Positions 55,397-64,000 of a stretch of DNA of 64,000 nucleotides are shown piece after piece (within the stretch, counting starts at the first letter, position 1; each line of letters starts with the position of its first letter). The notes beneath the pieces were generated by a model. That model had not been told where the DNA came from and did no database searches. It saw only the letters and a list, made by a program, of their open reading frames with translations. The position numbers were made by a program, and so were the translations under genes. The DNA comes from Scytonematopsis contorta HA4267-MV1 (GTDB lineage Bacteria; Cyanobacteriota; Cyanobacteriia; Cyanobacteriales; Nostocaceae). Where the stretch lies: positions 106,279 to 170,278 of the forward strand of contig JAHHIC010000056.1 of the NCBI GenBank assembly GCA_019359035.1, written 5' to 3'.

Positions 55397-55740
55397 TTTT
55401 ATATTACTCACTAAATAATACTCTGTAATGAGTATTTTCACTAAAAACACTTATCTATCATTGCGTTTACGGAGTGTTCCTACAGAAAGGAGATTTTTTG
55501 CAATGAATGATAGAGAGAAATTCTTTCGTAAAAATCAATAAAACATGTGACAGTAATCACTGACTTATTACATATGTCGCGTTACTTTTATTTAGAGACC
55601 CAAAACACACACCCACGGTTTTTTAAATTAATATTTAGCGTAATTGTTCAAATTATGCTGGTATCTTTTACCTGCCTATTCTTTGATATACCTGACTAAA
55701 ATTATTTGCTCACACACAATTATTTACCCTGAGTGTCAAC
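55397..55740. other. 344-bp gap upstream of the TpsA gene
   Basis: This is AT-rich. It should hold the TpsA promoter; no clear element is seen. Confidence 0.4.
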
Positions 55741-55872
55741 ATGAATAAAAAGAACAAAGAACAGGAAATAAACAGTAGCCAAACAATAGCAAGTGAAATT
55801 TTATTATGGTGGCTTATATTCATGATTGTCACTCTTTTAGGTAAATATTTCTTATCATTGACTGTGGTTTGA
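55741..55872 (+). CDS. Possible 43-residue single-span membrane protein
   Basis: The frame reads MNKKNKEQEINSSQTIASEI, a hydrophobic stretch LLWWLIFMIVTLLGKYFLSL and then TVV. It has a basic/acidic start followed by one helix. It overlaps the 3' end of the antisense AAA/WD40 remnant. No ribosome site stands out, so it may be chance. Confidence 0.3.
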   Translation: MNKKNKEQEINSSQTIASEILLWWLIFMIVTLLGKYFLSLTVV

Positions 55873-56582
55873 TGAACTCTCTATCCCATCACACAAATGC
55901 CTATAATTTTTATTTACATCTGCATTAGTCCTCAAATAATCTCTTACCAAATTACAAGCTTTATTGAGAGGATGTAAATTAAGAAAGCTCTGCAAATTCC
56001 ATAAAATGACGGTATTGTCCTCACTAGCCGAAGCAATTGTTTTACTGTCGGAACTAAAGGCAACTGCGATAATGGCTGCGGTATGACCTTTTAGGGTTTC
56101 TAACAATTCGCCATCTCGACTCCAAACTTTAATAGTACACTATCGATTTCATCAATGAAAATAACTATATTTGTTTTGATTTCAACCAGCAGAACTGTTT
56201 CGATAAATTCACTTAAACGATTTACCAGCGATAAATGACTATTCTTTTGCCACCAATTGCGAACATTTGTCTTGAGTCGAAAGCTAGTGACCAAAGAACC
56301 TACTATCGAAGCATACCACTGCTCTGGCGTTACTTGTTGAGTTCCAATTAATGTAACATCTATAACTCCACAAAGGATACCATCCGCTTGCAAACGCTGT
56401 GTAGCTTGCACCCTGAGGCTAGATTTACCCATTTGTCGAGAGTTGAGAACGTAGCAAAACTCGCTATTTAGTAAAGCTTGGTACAATTCTTCATCTGTTT
56501 GACGTTGTACGTAACTAGGAGCGTCAATAGGTAAACAACCACCAACCTGATATGAATAGTCGAAATTTTGTAATGTTGGCAT
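55855..56582 (-). pseudogene. Remnant of an AAA-like/WD40 protein with large internal deletion
   Basis: The first part (from 56582) is a typical AAA-like (AAA_35) start: [39 protein letters not shown] and [10 protein letters not shown]. It then jumps, out of frame, into a WD40 unit. At about 56125-56135 the DNA reads on in another frame as [19 protein letters not shown] and then VAFSSDSKTIASASEDNTVILW. The intervening rest of the AAA domain and most WD repeats (normally over 1000 residues) are missing. So this is a deletion product with a frame change, not two genes. Confidence 0.8.
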
Positions 56583-56655
56583 AAAACGGGGAGTGGCTGA
56601 TTGGTATCATATATGAAATGCTGTGAATTTTATACCATAAAACCTGGTTATAAGT

Positions 56656-58074
56656 TTATCTGTGGTCAGCTTTTATATGGTCATCCAAATCGACCACATT
56701 CTCTACCACATCAGGGTAAAGCGGATTTTCATTGATGGTATTCAAACGCAATCTCTTGGAAATATCTCTAAAATACTGACGATATAAATCACAACTGGGT
56801 ACTGCGAGCTGATTTTTCACCTGTACTAGTCCCATACTTTGTAATTTAAATGCCTGAATTGGCTCTAACTCCACAGGAGTCTCTGACATCACAGTTTTTA
56901 CCAGGGAACCCATCAGTTCTGGATATTGTTGAAGATTCCACAATTGTTGTCGCAGAAAATCACTGTAAATCCCGATTTCGGTAACTGCGGTTTGTAACAG
57001 CCAGTCAAGAGTAATATCATTACAACTGATATGTTCTAGCGCTATCTGAACTAAATAAGGATTTCCACCAACCAAAGCCATTAGTTGTTCGACTTGCTCA
57101 ATTTCCCAATCGAGTTGGTGCTTTTTGCTTAAAGCAAGGACTTGTTGGGGAGTAAAAAAGGGTAATTCTACAGAGAAACCAACATTAAAAGGTGATTGAT
57201 TAATATTCAGTGGGATATAAACTTCTGTGGAATGTACCACTAATAAACGCATTTTTTGCCAAACATCGCTACTATCATCACCATATTTGGATTTTTCATA
57301 CCAAGTTCGCAGCAAGCCGAAAAAATCGGTAGCTATCTCCGGATAATTAAATACCACGTCTATTTGGTCTAATGCTAAAACTACGGGACTGTCGATATTA
57401 TTTAAAAGATAATTTTCAAAATAATCCGTACAGTTATAATTACCCCCAAAAATGTCATCCCAGTATTCCTCCAACTGATTGGGTAGACCCAATTTCCGAG
57501 TTACAATGGCACAAAACCACTTGAGGAACCTATTTAAATCAGTAAAAATTGTTACATCAGCCAATTGGAAGCTAAAAGTAACCGTTTTGAAACCATAGGT
57601 TCTGGCTCTGTAAAGAATTCTTGCCATCAGAGAAGTTTTACCCATTTGCCTTGGTGCTTTGATACGAAGCAACGCTCCTGGATGTAAAATTGTTTCATAA
57701 CAAAGCTGTTCGATGGGTTGACGCTCTACGTAATAGGGTGAATCCAAAGGAACTTGACCTTTTAGGGTAACTTTGTAAGAATTTTCTGAATTTTGACTAC
57801 TTTGTTTTGTATAATCATTAGTGTTTAATGACAAATGAAACGCGCTAAAATAACTTTCAAGACTTTGCTTATCCACGGCAACTTTTCGATTGTGTATTTT
57901 GGTCAGAGTATTAGGACTCAAATGGGTATGCTCGCTCAGTTCTTCCAGAATATAAGGGTTGCCATAGTTGTCTTTAATTTCTGACTCGTGCTTTGCTGCT
58001 TGCAGGCGTTGCCAACCAGAAAGCGTTAGCACAACCCCTCGCTTGCGCTTTAACGGGTGATTATGTGTTGCCAC
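56656..58074 (-). CDS. AAA-like (AAA_35) ATPase with N-terminal HTH
   Basis: This 472-residue protein has an N-terminal helix-turn-helix-like region (WQRLQAAKHESEIK to LTKIHNRKVAVD, about 20-75). An AAA-like STAND-type NTPase domain follows: PYYVERQPIEQL, Walker A APRQMGKTSLMARI (about 138-150), Walker B VVLALDQIDVVF (about 230-241), and a C-terminal winged region (PFFTPQQVLALSKKH, GGNPYLVQIALEH). In this family the WD40 or other sensor part is often fused; here it is missing, so this may be the short form. The role is unknown; some STAND proteins act in signalling or defence. It lies just upstream of the broken paralogue. Confidence 0.8.
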   Translation of the reverse strand: MATHNHPLKRKRGVVLTLSGWQRLQAAKHESEIKDNYGNPYILEELSEHTHLSPNTLTKIHNRKVAVDKQSLESYFSAFHLSLNTNDYTKQSSQNSENSYKVTLKGQVPLDSPYYVERQPIEQLCYETILHPGALLRIKAPRQMGKTSLMARILYRARTYGFKTVTFSFQLADVTIFTDLNRFLKWFCAIVTRKLGLPNQLEEYWDDIFGGNYNCTDYFENYLLNNIDSPVVLALDQIDVVFNYPEIATDFFGLLRTWYEKSKYGDDSSDVWQKMRLLVVHSTEVYIPLNINQSPFNVGFSVELPFFTPQQVLALSKKHQLDWEIEQVEQLMALVGGNPYLVQIALEHISCNDITLDWLLQTAVTEIGIYSDFLRQQLWNLQQYPELMGSLVKTVMSETPVELEPIQAFKLQSMGLVQVKNQLAVPSCDLYRQYFRDISKRLRLNTINENPLYPDVVENVVDLDDHIKADHR

Positions 58075-58554
58075 TTTCAGTATTATCCTCCCAAGTAAAT
58101 TTTAATCCTGGGCTATTAAATTTTTTACCTCCATAACAACAACATATAGCTGAAGCTATGAAGGTAAAATTTTATAGCTAACAGTATAGCAGCTATACTC
58201 TCTCATATCTCTACAGATATCAACACAACTTAACTTGCCTTAAGTTGCGTTTTTAAGTTGCGAAAATTAATAAGTTTGTTTAGTGAACTCTAATCTCTCT
58301 AATTTTTATGCGAATAAACTTTCAATTCGCAGTTAGCGCTACGCTCCACTTCGTGAACGCAATTAATACCTTATCCATTGTTTCTGCTGGGCACTATCAA
58401 CCAATCAACTACGTCTATGAATTTACTTGCGACAAAGAATGCGTCTCACCCTTGCGGGTTGAGTTAAATTAACTAAATTATATTTAGTTAATCAGTAATC
58501 TCGCGGGGACAAACGCTTGTAAACTATATAGCTAGTAAATTCCATCACGAAATC
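58075..58554. other. 480-bp divergent gap
   Basis: It lies between the AAA-like gene (minus) and the GHL10 gene (plus). It contains the repeat gcgctacgctccacttcgtg near 58336-58362, also found near 9786. No gene is seen. Promoters in both directions are expected. Confidence 0.5.
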
Positions 58555-59793
58555 ATGCAGTGGTGTTCTTGGGTAGGTAATTCACCAGTAAAACCAATGA
58601 AATTAAGTTTCATCTCTCTAGGTTGGCGGCGATTAACTCAATATCTTCTCCCACTACTGTTTGTGATGTCATTTGTCACAGTTTTGGTAGCGGGTAGTCC
58701 AAATCCTGGTATGACGCAACAACCTCGTCAGGAAATTCGCGGGGTTTGGTTGACAAACAATGATTTTGATACATTAAGACATCGTGCCAAAGTGCAGGAT
58801 GCCATGAGTCAACTGCGACGATTAAATTTTAACACTGTTTATCCTGTGGTGTGGAATTCGGGTTACGTAATGTATCCTAGTGCCGTTGCGCGTAGAACAA
58901 ATATCCAACCCTTTGTTTACAAGGGTGCAGAGGGGCATGATATTATTGCCGATGTAATAAACCAAGCACATCGTCAAGGACTATTAGCAATTCCTTGGTT
59001 TGAGTTTGGATTTATGACCCCCCAAACTTCTGAACTGGCAATGGAACATCCAGAGTGGTTGACACAAAAGCGCGATGGAACTCAAACATCGATTAGTGCA
59101 GCAGGTGAAGTCGCTTGGCTAAATCCCTTCCATCCACAAGTGCAAAAATTTATCTCTGACTTGGTGATGGAAATCGTCACTCAATATGACGCTGATGGGA
59201 TTCAATTTGATGACCATATGAGCTTACCTCGCGAGTTTGGTTACGATAAATACACTATTAACTTGTACATGCAAGAAACTGGAAACAGCGCTCCAGGAAA
59301 TCCTGAAGCTCCCGATTGGGTGCGCTGGAGAGCAGATAAAATCACAGCGTTTATGCTGGAGCTTCATCAAGCAGTGAAAGCGAGAAGACCAAATGTGATT
59401 TTTTCAGTTTCTCCTAACTATTACGACTTTGCTTACAAATTTCAACTACAAGACTGGCTCAACTGGGTACGTTTCGGGATTGTAGACGAACTAGTTATGC
59501 AAGTCTATCGTAACGATTTAGGAAGTTTTACCAGCAAACTGACCCGTCCAGAAATTCTCGAAACACAGCAAGTTATACCAACTGCAATAGGAATTATGGC
59601 AGGTTTAAGAAATCGTCCAGTACCAATGCAACAAATTCAATCCCAGGTGCGAGCATCAAGAGAAAGAGGTTTAGGTACAGCCTTTTTCTACTACGAAAGT
59701 CTTTGGGACGAGGGACCAGAAGCTGTAGCTGAGCGGCAATCGGGATTTCAAAGTCTTTTCCCCTCTGCTGCACTTCGCGCGCGAGTCCAGTAG
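58555..59793 (+). CDS. GHL10-type glycoside hydrolase-like protein (DUF187)
   Basis: This secreted or membrane-anchored protein of 412 residues has an N-terminal hydrophobic signal (YLLPLLFVMSFVTVLVAG, about 32-49). A TIM-barrel of the GHL10/YngK family follows: EIRGVWLTNNDFDTL, RLNFNTVYPVVWNSGYV, LAIPWFEFGFM, and DGIQFDDHMSLPREFGY with candidate acidic residues. The exact substrate is unknown; family members are linked to peptidoglycan or exopolysaccharide. The start may be the ATG at 58597 (MKLSFISLGW), which gives a more usual signal peptide. The gene ends in the STRR next to the IsrB element. Confidence 0.85.
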   Translation: MQWCSWVGNSPVKPMKLSFISLGWRRLTQYLLPLLFVMSFVTVLVAGSPNPGMTQQPRQEIRGVWLTNNDFDTLRHRAKVQDAMSQLRRLNFNTVYPVVWNSGYVMYPSAVARRTNIQPFVYKGAEGHDIIADVINQAHRQGLLAIPWFEFGFMTPQTSELAMEHPEWLTQKRDGTQTSISAAGEVAWLNPFHPQVQKFISDLVMEIVTQYDADGIQFDDHMSLPREFGYDKYTINLYMQETGNSAPGNPEAPDWVRWRADKITAFMLELHQAVKARRPNVIFSVSPNYYDFAYKFQLQDWLNWVRFGIVDELVMQVYRNDLGSFTSKLTRPEILETQQVIPTAIGIMAGLRNRPVPMQQIQSQVRASRERGLGTAFFYYESLWDEGPEAVAERQSGFQSLFPSAALRARVQ

Positions 59794-59794
59794 G

Positions 59795-59833
59795 GAGTGG
59801 GGAGTGGGGATTAGGGAGTAGGGAGTGGGGAGA
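59795..59833. repeat. STRR array (ggggagt / agggagt)
   Basis: Four to five heptamers of the type gggagtg/gggattagg lie right after the GHL10 stop and end where the structured IsrB-associated RNA begins. Confidence 0.85.
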
Positions 59834-59835
59834 TG

Positions 59836-60091
59836 AGGCAAGTAGTCAACTACCTACACTGACACCTACGGGTACAGTGTAGGCTTGCGGAACACCTAGT
59901 CTAACTAGGTTTACGGTACGCAGAGCAAAAGTTGGTTAGGGCACGAGATTTGGCAAGGTTACACGGCGAAATATTTCCCTAGTTTCGCTCCTCTGTACGG
60001 TCTAGTCGTGAATAGAAGTTACGCTTGCCAAATTGCCCGAAGGGACTGGATTTATCCTCAATACAAGTTAGCAATAATTTGGTTTATCACC
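59836..60091 (+). ncRNA. Omega RNA (HEARO) of the IsrB element
   Basis: This strongly structured region lies just upstream of isrB on the same strand. An outer stem gcaag (59838) with cttgc (59884) encloses two hairpins, gtag-tcaa-ctac (59842-59853) and ctacactg...cagtgtag (59854-59882). A hairpin acctag-tctaa-ctaggt (59894-59910) follows, and then more pairing up to the start codon. This matches the known HEARO/omega RNA position and multi-stem style for IscB/IsrB systems, where the guide lies at the 5' end and the scaffold follows. The 3' end is not certain. Confidence 0.7.
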
Positions 60092-61234
60092 ATGAATCAA
60101 ACAACACGAGTAGCAGTAATTAGCCCAGATGGAAAACCGCTTATGCCAACAACTCCTGCACGAGCAAGGAAGTGGATAAAAGCGGGTAAGGCAAAAGGGC
60201 TACGTAATAAATTAGGCGTATTTTACGTTCAGTTGTTACGCGAACCATCAGGTTATGCGACACAGGAAATAGTGGCAGGAACAGATAGGGGGAAGGCATT
60301 TACAGGGATTGCATTTCAAACTAAATTAGCCACAATAGCTTTATTTCATGCTTGCTTGCCTGGATTTTATAAGTCTAGAAAAACGAGCAAAGATAGACAA
60401 TCTGTAACGGGTAAGATGGCAAAGCGTACCGAATTACGTCGCACTCGTAGAGGACAACGCATTAATCGGGAAGTGCCATTTAATAAAAGGAATCATAGAG
60501 AGAAACGGTTTAATAATCGTCGCCAAAGCAAGATTCCTCCTAGTGTGAAAGCTAACAGAGAAATGGAACTACGCATTTTAAATGAGATGGCTAAAATACT
60601 TCCTATCTCTCAAATCAGAGACGAATTATGTGGTGGTAATTCTAAAAAGAACGGGTTTGGCATATCTCCTGTGATAGTGGGGCAGGAATGGTTTAGAACC
60701 CAAGCGTCAAAACTAGCTCCTGTTGTAGAAGTAGATTCTCTCGACACAGGCAAGCATCGTGATTATTTGGGTCTTGTAAAAAACAAGAAAGATAAATCAG
60801 TTCAAAGTCCAGAAACTCATGCGAATGACGCGATAGCTTTAGCATCTACATATTTTGTTCAGTATAAGGAATTCCACACTACTAAAACTCACGGGCATCA
60901 TTGGGTTGGAGAATGTGTAGTGACACCTGCCCCATTTGTAGTTGTGACAAGACCCAAATTATTTAGGCGTAAATTGTACCAAGAAAACTACCCAAAGGGT
61001 GGTGTTTTAAAACGACTTGGTGGAACTATCACACCATTTGGTTTTAGGTCAGGAGATTATGTTCAGGTTGCTCGTAAAGGTGAAGTAATACGCGGTTGGG
61101 TTGGTGGTTTTACTAATTCGGGTAAAACACAAAATATCTCGGTTTATGACCACAATTGGTCACGCATTGGGCAGTTTAATCCTAAAAACACCAAGTTAAT
61201 TAGACGGAGTACAAAATTATGCATAGTAGCATAA
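60092..61234 (+). CDS. isrB: IsrB, RuvC-only relative of IscB/Cas9
   Basis: This 380-residue RNA-guided nickase-type protein starts at the ATG at 60092; an in-frame GTG 84 bases upstream falls in the RNA. It has the PLMP domain (DGKPLMPTTPARARKW, 13-28), RuvC-I (GTDRGKAFTGIAF, Asp65), an Arg-rich bridge helix (RRTRRGQRIN to NNRRQSKIPPS), RuvC-II (PISQIRDE, Glu178) and RuvC-III (HANDAIALAS, His243/Asp246). No HNH domain lies between RuvC-II and III, which separates IsrB from IscB. The beta-rich C-terminus (RSGDYVQVARKGEVIRGWV) is typical. No tnpA is present, so the element is non-autonomous. A hairpin (aaccaac/gttggtt, about 61256-61281) may mark the right end. Confidence 0.88.
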   Translation: MNQTTRVAVISPDGKPLMPTTPARARKWIKAGKAKGLRNKLGVFYVQLLREPSGYATQEIVAGTDRGKAFTGIAFQTKLATIALFHACLPGFYKSRKTSKDRQSVTGKMAKRTELRRTRRGQRINREVPFNKRNHREKRFNNRRQSKIPPSVKANREMELRILNEMAKILPISQIRDELCGGNSKKNGFGISPVIVGQEWFRTQASKLAPVVEVDSLDTGKHRDYLGLVKNKKDKSVQSPETHANDAIALASTYFVQYKEFHTTKTHGHHWVGECVVTPAPFVVVTRPKLFRRKLYQENYPKGGVLKRLGGTITPFGFRSGDYVQVARKGEVIRGWVGGFTNSGKTQNISVYDHNWSRIGQFNPKNTKLIRRSTKLCIVA

Positions 61235-61386
61235 GAGATTTAGCTCGTCCTCATCAACCAACATTGCTACGCTCGTTGGTTAATTCGTCCTCGCTTCGCA
61301 ATTCCTCCCGACACCAAATCAAAGATTATGGTGTGGGACTCCTTGCTGTTTTAGTTGAAGTCGTAGCACCCTCCCCGTGTGCGGGG

Positions 61387-61587
61387 CTACCGTGTACACA
61401 TAAGTCCATAAATCCCTGAACTCAAGTTCGGGCTAAAAGCTAAAACCCGTTAAAAACGGGTTGAAATAAAGGATAAGAGTGCAAATTCAAACCCGTTACC
61501 CTGCGGGAAAACTGCGTTAACAACGGGTTTCAGCTTTTAGCCCGAAATGACCGTTCAGGGTTTATTAGACTTGTGTGTACACGGTAG
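61387..61587. mobile_element. Nested MITE-like inverted-repeat element
   Basis: The outer arms ctaccgtgtacacataagtc... (61387-61421) and ...gacttgtgtgtacacggtag (61553-61587) are inverted repeats. The inner arms ttcgggctaaaagctaaaac... (61427-61451) and its complement (61522-61546) form a second inverted repeat with hairpins cccgtt/aacggg. Thus one inverted element lies within, or next to, another. No gene is inside. The outer ends match the 49.5 kb element. Confidence 0.7.
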
Positions 61588-61623
61588 GCGTGCGGGGAGG
61601 GGGTTGGGGGTGAGATTTTTCTT

Positions 61624-63099
61624 TTAAACTTCAACCCAAACAGAAACGGAGCCACCTTTACATTTAAACTCACCCCACCCATCAGAATTTGTATTTACAG
61701 GCTCTCGAAAATGCTCAGTAATATCGCGGAACATTTTATTTCTTTTTCCAACTTCCATCCACTTACTGCCTTCTTGTCCATTAGTCATTAATACTGCCAT
61801 TGCTTTGGGATGCTCTGTGTCACCTAAGCGTGTCCAACCGATTGTATTTGGATGGTCAAAATAAGTATACTGCTCTCCGTAAGCATAGTGTTTACGTGCA
61901 TCAAGAAATTTATCAATCAAAAAGCGATGGGAGTATAAAACTACCGGATACCCACCGCGACAGTTGGGGTATTCTGCACCGTAATAGTCCGCATAAAATA
62001 CACAAGGATACCCTTCTCTTCTCAGTAAAATTAGGGCGTATGCAAGGGGTTTAAACCAAGGTTCAACGGGGGATTCTAAAGCTTGACAGGGCTGGGTATC
62101 GTGGTTTTCGACAAAAGTTAATGCTAGGCTGGGTTGCTGCTGCATTAAGGTCTCATCTAAAATTTTTCGCATATCATACGCTGCACCTTGACGACTGGCT
62201 TGATGGAAACGGTTTTGTAGTGGTACATCAAATAGTGATATCCTTCCCCCAGTTGCGTTGATATACCAGTGGAGAGATTGAACGTTACTTGACCAGTACT
62301 CACCAACACAAAATATAGGCTTTTTGGCTACATTACGTATGTGGTCTAGCCATTCGACGAAAAACCATGCAGGAATATGTTTTATTGCATCAAGACGAAA
62401 ACCATCAATACCCGTAGTTTCAAGATACCATTCAGCCCAATATTTTAATTCCCCTCGAACTTGTTCGTTATCCATGTCGAGGTCGCAACCCATCAAAAAG
62501 TCGTAATTACCTTTTTCTAAATCTACAAATTTTTCAAAGCTTTGTCCTTCAAAAAGATAGATAATGTCATTTCCACCTCTCCTTATATTATGATTGACTG
62601 AATCAAAATGCCAGTATTTCCACTTCATACTGGAGTATTTATTTCCACGTCCAGGAAATTTGAAGTGCGTATATGCCTCAATTTCTTCTACAGCACCTAG
62701 GGGGTAATCTCGGTTGTCTCTAGCGAAAGGAATTGCTTTAATAAGCTCAGTCTCATCACCGCCATCTCTGTGATTAAATACTACATCAGCATAAATTTGT
62801 ATACCTGCTTCGTGACAACTTTTGATTGCGGCTAAGTACTGGTTGCGAGTACCATATTTGGTTCTAATGGTATTTTTTTGGTCAAATTCCCCTAAGTCAA
62901 AAATGTCATATACTCCGTAACCAACGTCGTTCGTACCTCCCGTACCTTTGTAAGCAGGGGGGAGCCAAAGAGCGGTAAAGCCTGCTTCTGCAAGTTTTTT
63001 GGCGTTATCTTTTAGTTGATTCCAAAAATTGCCATCATTTGACACATACCAGTGGAAATATTGCATTATCGTGCCATTAGTAAATGACATAGTAGCCAC
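61624..63099 (-). CDS. Alpha-amylase, cytoplasmic GH13 type
   Basis: This 491-residue GH13 enzyme hydrolyses alpha-1,4-glucans such as glycogen. The four GH13 regions are present: I DVVFNHR, II GFRLDAIKH (nucleophile Asp), III FCVGEYW (acid/base Glu), IV FVENHDTQ. A domain B with the Ca2+-site pattern of the bacterial liquefying/cytoplasmic group is present. There is no signal peptide. The length is normal. The ATG at 63099 gives MATMSFTNGTIMQYFHWY; a second Met at 63090 is possible. It is convergent with the MITE-like element. Confidence 0.93.
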   Translation of the reverse strand: MATMSFTNGTIMQYFHWYVSNDGNFWNQLKDNAKKLAEAGFTALWLPPAYKGTGGTNDVGYGVYDIFDLGEFDQKNTIRTKYGTRNQYLAAIKSCHEAGIQIYADVVFNHRDGGDETELIKAIPFARDNRDYPLGAVEEIEAYTHFKFPGRGNKYSSMKWKYWHFDSVNHNIRRGGNDIIYLFEGQSFEKFVDLEKGNYDFLMGCDLDMDNEQVRGELKYWAEWYLETTGIDGFRLDAIKHIPAWFFVEWLDHIRNVAKKPIFCVGEYWSSNVQSLHWYINATGGRISLFDVPLQNRFHQASRQGAAYDMRKILDETLMQQQPSLALTFVENHDTQPCQALESPVEPWFKPLAYALILLRREGYPCVFYADYYGAEYPNCRGGYPVVLYSHRFLIDKFLDARKHYAYGEQYTYFDHPNTIGWTRLGDTEHPKAMAVLMTNGQEGSKWMEVGKRNKMFRDITEHFREPVNTNSDGWGEFKCKGGSVSVWVEV

Positions 63100-63307
63100 C
63101 TCAGATAATAAATTGCAAATTGAATGTCCAGTTGTGAATAAAGCACAAAGTTGGCGATTTATTGAAAATGCAACAGAAAATCTAACAATTTACCGAAATA
63201 TACTGACAACTTATTTATCGAGAAACCAAATTTAGATGTGTTAGTCAAGGGGGTATTTTTGGGAATCCTCTAATAAGTGGAAAATACACAAAAATATTAA
63301 GCAAAAG

Positions 63308-63895
63308 ATGATGTCCTTAAAAAAATTAATAAACTTTTATGTTCTTGCTACCTGCACAGGCTTTTCTTACCTGAGCTTACATTCCACAGCAAAAGCCCAA
63401 GCATTACCCCATGAGGTTGAATCTGAACTCCCAGTCTCTGTGAATCAAGAAAACCAAGAAAATCAAGAAAACCAAGAGTTAACCAGCAGTGCTGAACTAA
63501 TTAGAAAACTCAAGGGTCAAAGAACTTCTCAAACGCAAAACCGTCTTGACCTCATCCAAAGGTTGAAGCTTCGTAACGCTGAACCTCCAAGAAATCAAAT
63601 ATTAACTTCTACTTATACTTCTAATTCCACTACAGCAGAATCTTTACCCCCAGAGTCGATAGCAGCATCCAACACAGGAGTCAAAATTCAAAATGTGGAA
63701 GTTTTGGGTAGCACAGTCTTCTCTAAACCAGAAATAGAGGAAGCTGTCAAACCTTTTATCGGTCAACAAGCACGCTTTGAACAACTTTTGGCAATTAGAA
63801 CAGCTGTAACCGACATGTATACTAAACGTGGTTACACAACTTCGGGGGCTTTTTTACCCCCACAAGATGTATCTAACCCACATTCCGCACCCTAG
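63308..63895 (+). pseudogene. TpsB (ShlB/FhaC-type) outer membrane transporter, truncated
   Basis: The 195 residues hold a signal peptide (about 1-30), a linker with the NQE repeat and a POTRA_2-like start (VKIQNVEVLGSTVFSKPEIEE to GYTTSGAFLPPQDVSN). The family normally goes on for about 350 more residues with the second POTRA and the beta-barrel. Homology stops at about 63875, and the frame ends NPHSAP-stop. So the gene is cut, most likely by an inserted element whose end (cattccgcaccctagctgtc) starts there. The upstream ATG at 63308 follows a gcaaaag site. Confidence 0.75.
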
Positions 63896-64000
63896 CTGTC
63901 ACAGGTTCATTAGTACTTAAGCAATTATCGTTAGATAGTACTATCAAACTATCGCTTTAAGTTATATTCTCAAATATTTTAAAGCTTAATAATAATTAAT
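63896..64000. other. Edge of window, possible insertion sequence end
   Basis: The bases after the TpsB break (from about 63878) do not continue the family. They may be the left end of an insertion sequence that extends beyond the window. No transposase can be seen. Confidence 0.35.

Noticed and set aside
60008..60091. Longer isrB start at GTG 60008
   Set aside because: The extra 28 residues fall in the structured RNA and lack the PLMP-domain start; the ATG at 60092 fits the family.

Overview
The window comes from a filamentous, heterocystous-type cyanobacterium (order Nostocales; Calothrix, Rivularia or Nostoc relatives fit best). The evidence is the AT-rich DNA, short heptanucleotide tandem repeats (ggggagt-type STRRs), many dispersed palindromes, a CYP110-like P450, a very large hybrid histidine kinase, a CHASE2 cyclase, a two-partner-secretion exoprotein with cyanobacterial signatures, and AAA-like/WD40 proteins. 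No rRNA, tRNA or CRISPR array was seen.

Layout. 1-4.3 kb: a partial phosphotransferase-like gene, a ChaC-type gamma-glutamylcyclotransferase, a P450 and a methyltransferase. 4.6-33.4 kb is the notable part. It is a long, mostly minus-strand island built around P-type ATPases that carry an N-terminal HMA-like domain of the CoBaHMA/HMA_2 kind. It holds a UbiB-type kinase with a poly-Asp small protein, a SERCA/PacL-type Ca2+ pump, DUF4342 and unknown small proteins, two universal stress proteins, CoBaHMA ATPase 1, a Nif11 protein, a SUMF1/FGE protein, CoBaHMA ATPase 2, a ParB/pseudo-methyltransferase, a YtaF/MntP-type transporter with an EF-hand-like loop, two DUF1345 membrane proteins, a DUF5132 protein, a beta-carbonic anhydrase, a stand-alone CoBaHMA protein, small membrane proteins, an ArsA-like protein with a broken P-loop, a Ca2+/H+ exchanger, and a third CoBaHMA ATPase that has lost every catalytic motif.

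33.8-42.6 kb: a divergent TetR/reductase pair, a divergent pair of a metal-site-degenerate beta-CASP protein and an SF2 helicase, and argD. 42.8-52.8 kb: signalling genes (hybrid kinase, K+ channel, serine hydrolase, CHASE2 cyclase). 52.9-58.1 kb: a TpsA exoprotein with a one-base frameshift in its signal peptide, a deleted AAA/WD40 pseudogene and an intact AAA-like protein. 58.5-64 kb: a GHL10 hydrolase, an IsrB element with its upstream omega (HEARO) RNA, a nested inverted-repeat element, an alpha-amylase, and a TpsB gene truncated at the right edge.

How the genes may work together (inference): the island combines a Ca2+ ATPase, a Ca2+/H+ exchanger, a carbonic anhydrase, an EF-hand-like transporter and four CoBaHMA proteins. 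CoBaHMA is the N-terminal domain family of calcyanin, the protein tied to intracellular calcium carbonate in cyanobacteria. Calcyanin itself is not in the window. A Ca2+/carbonate or divalent-cation homeostasis island is the leading hypothesis, with non-canonical P1B-like pumps of unknown substrate at its centre.
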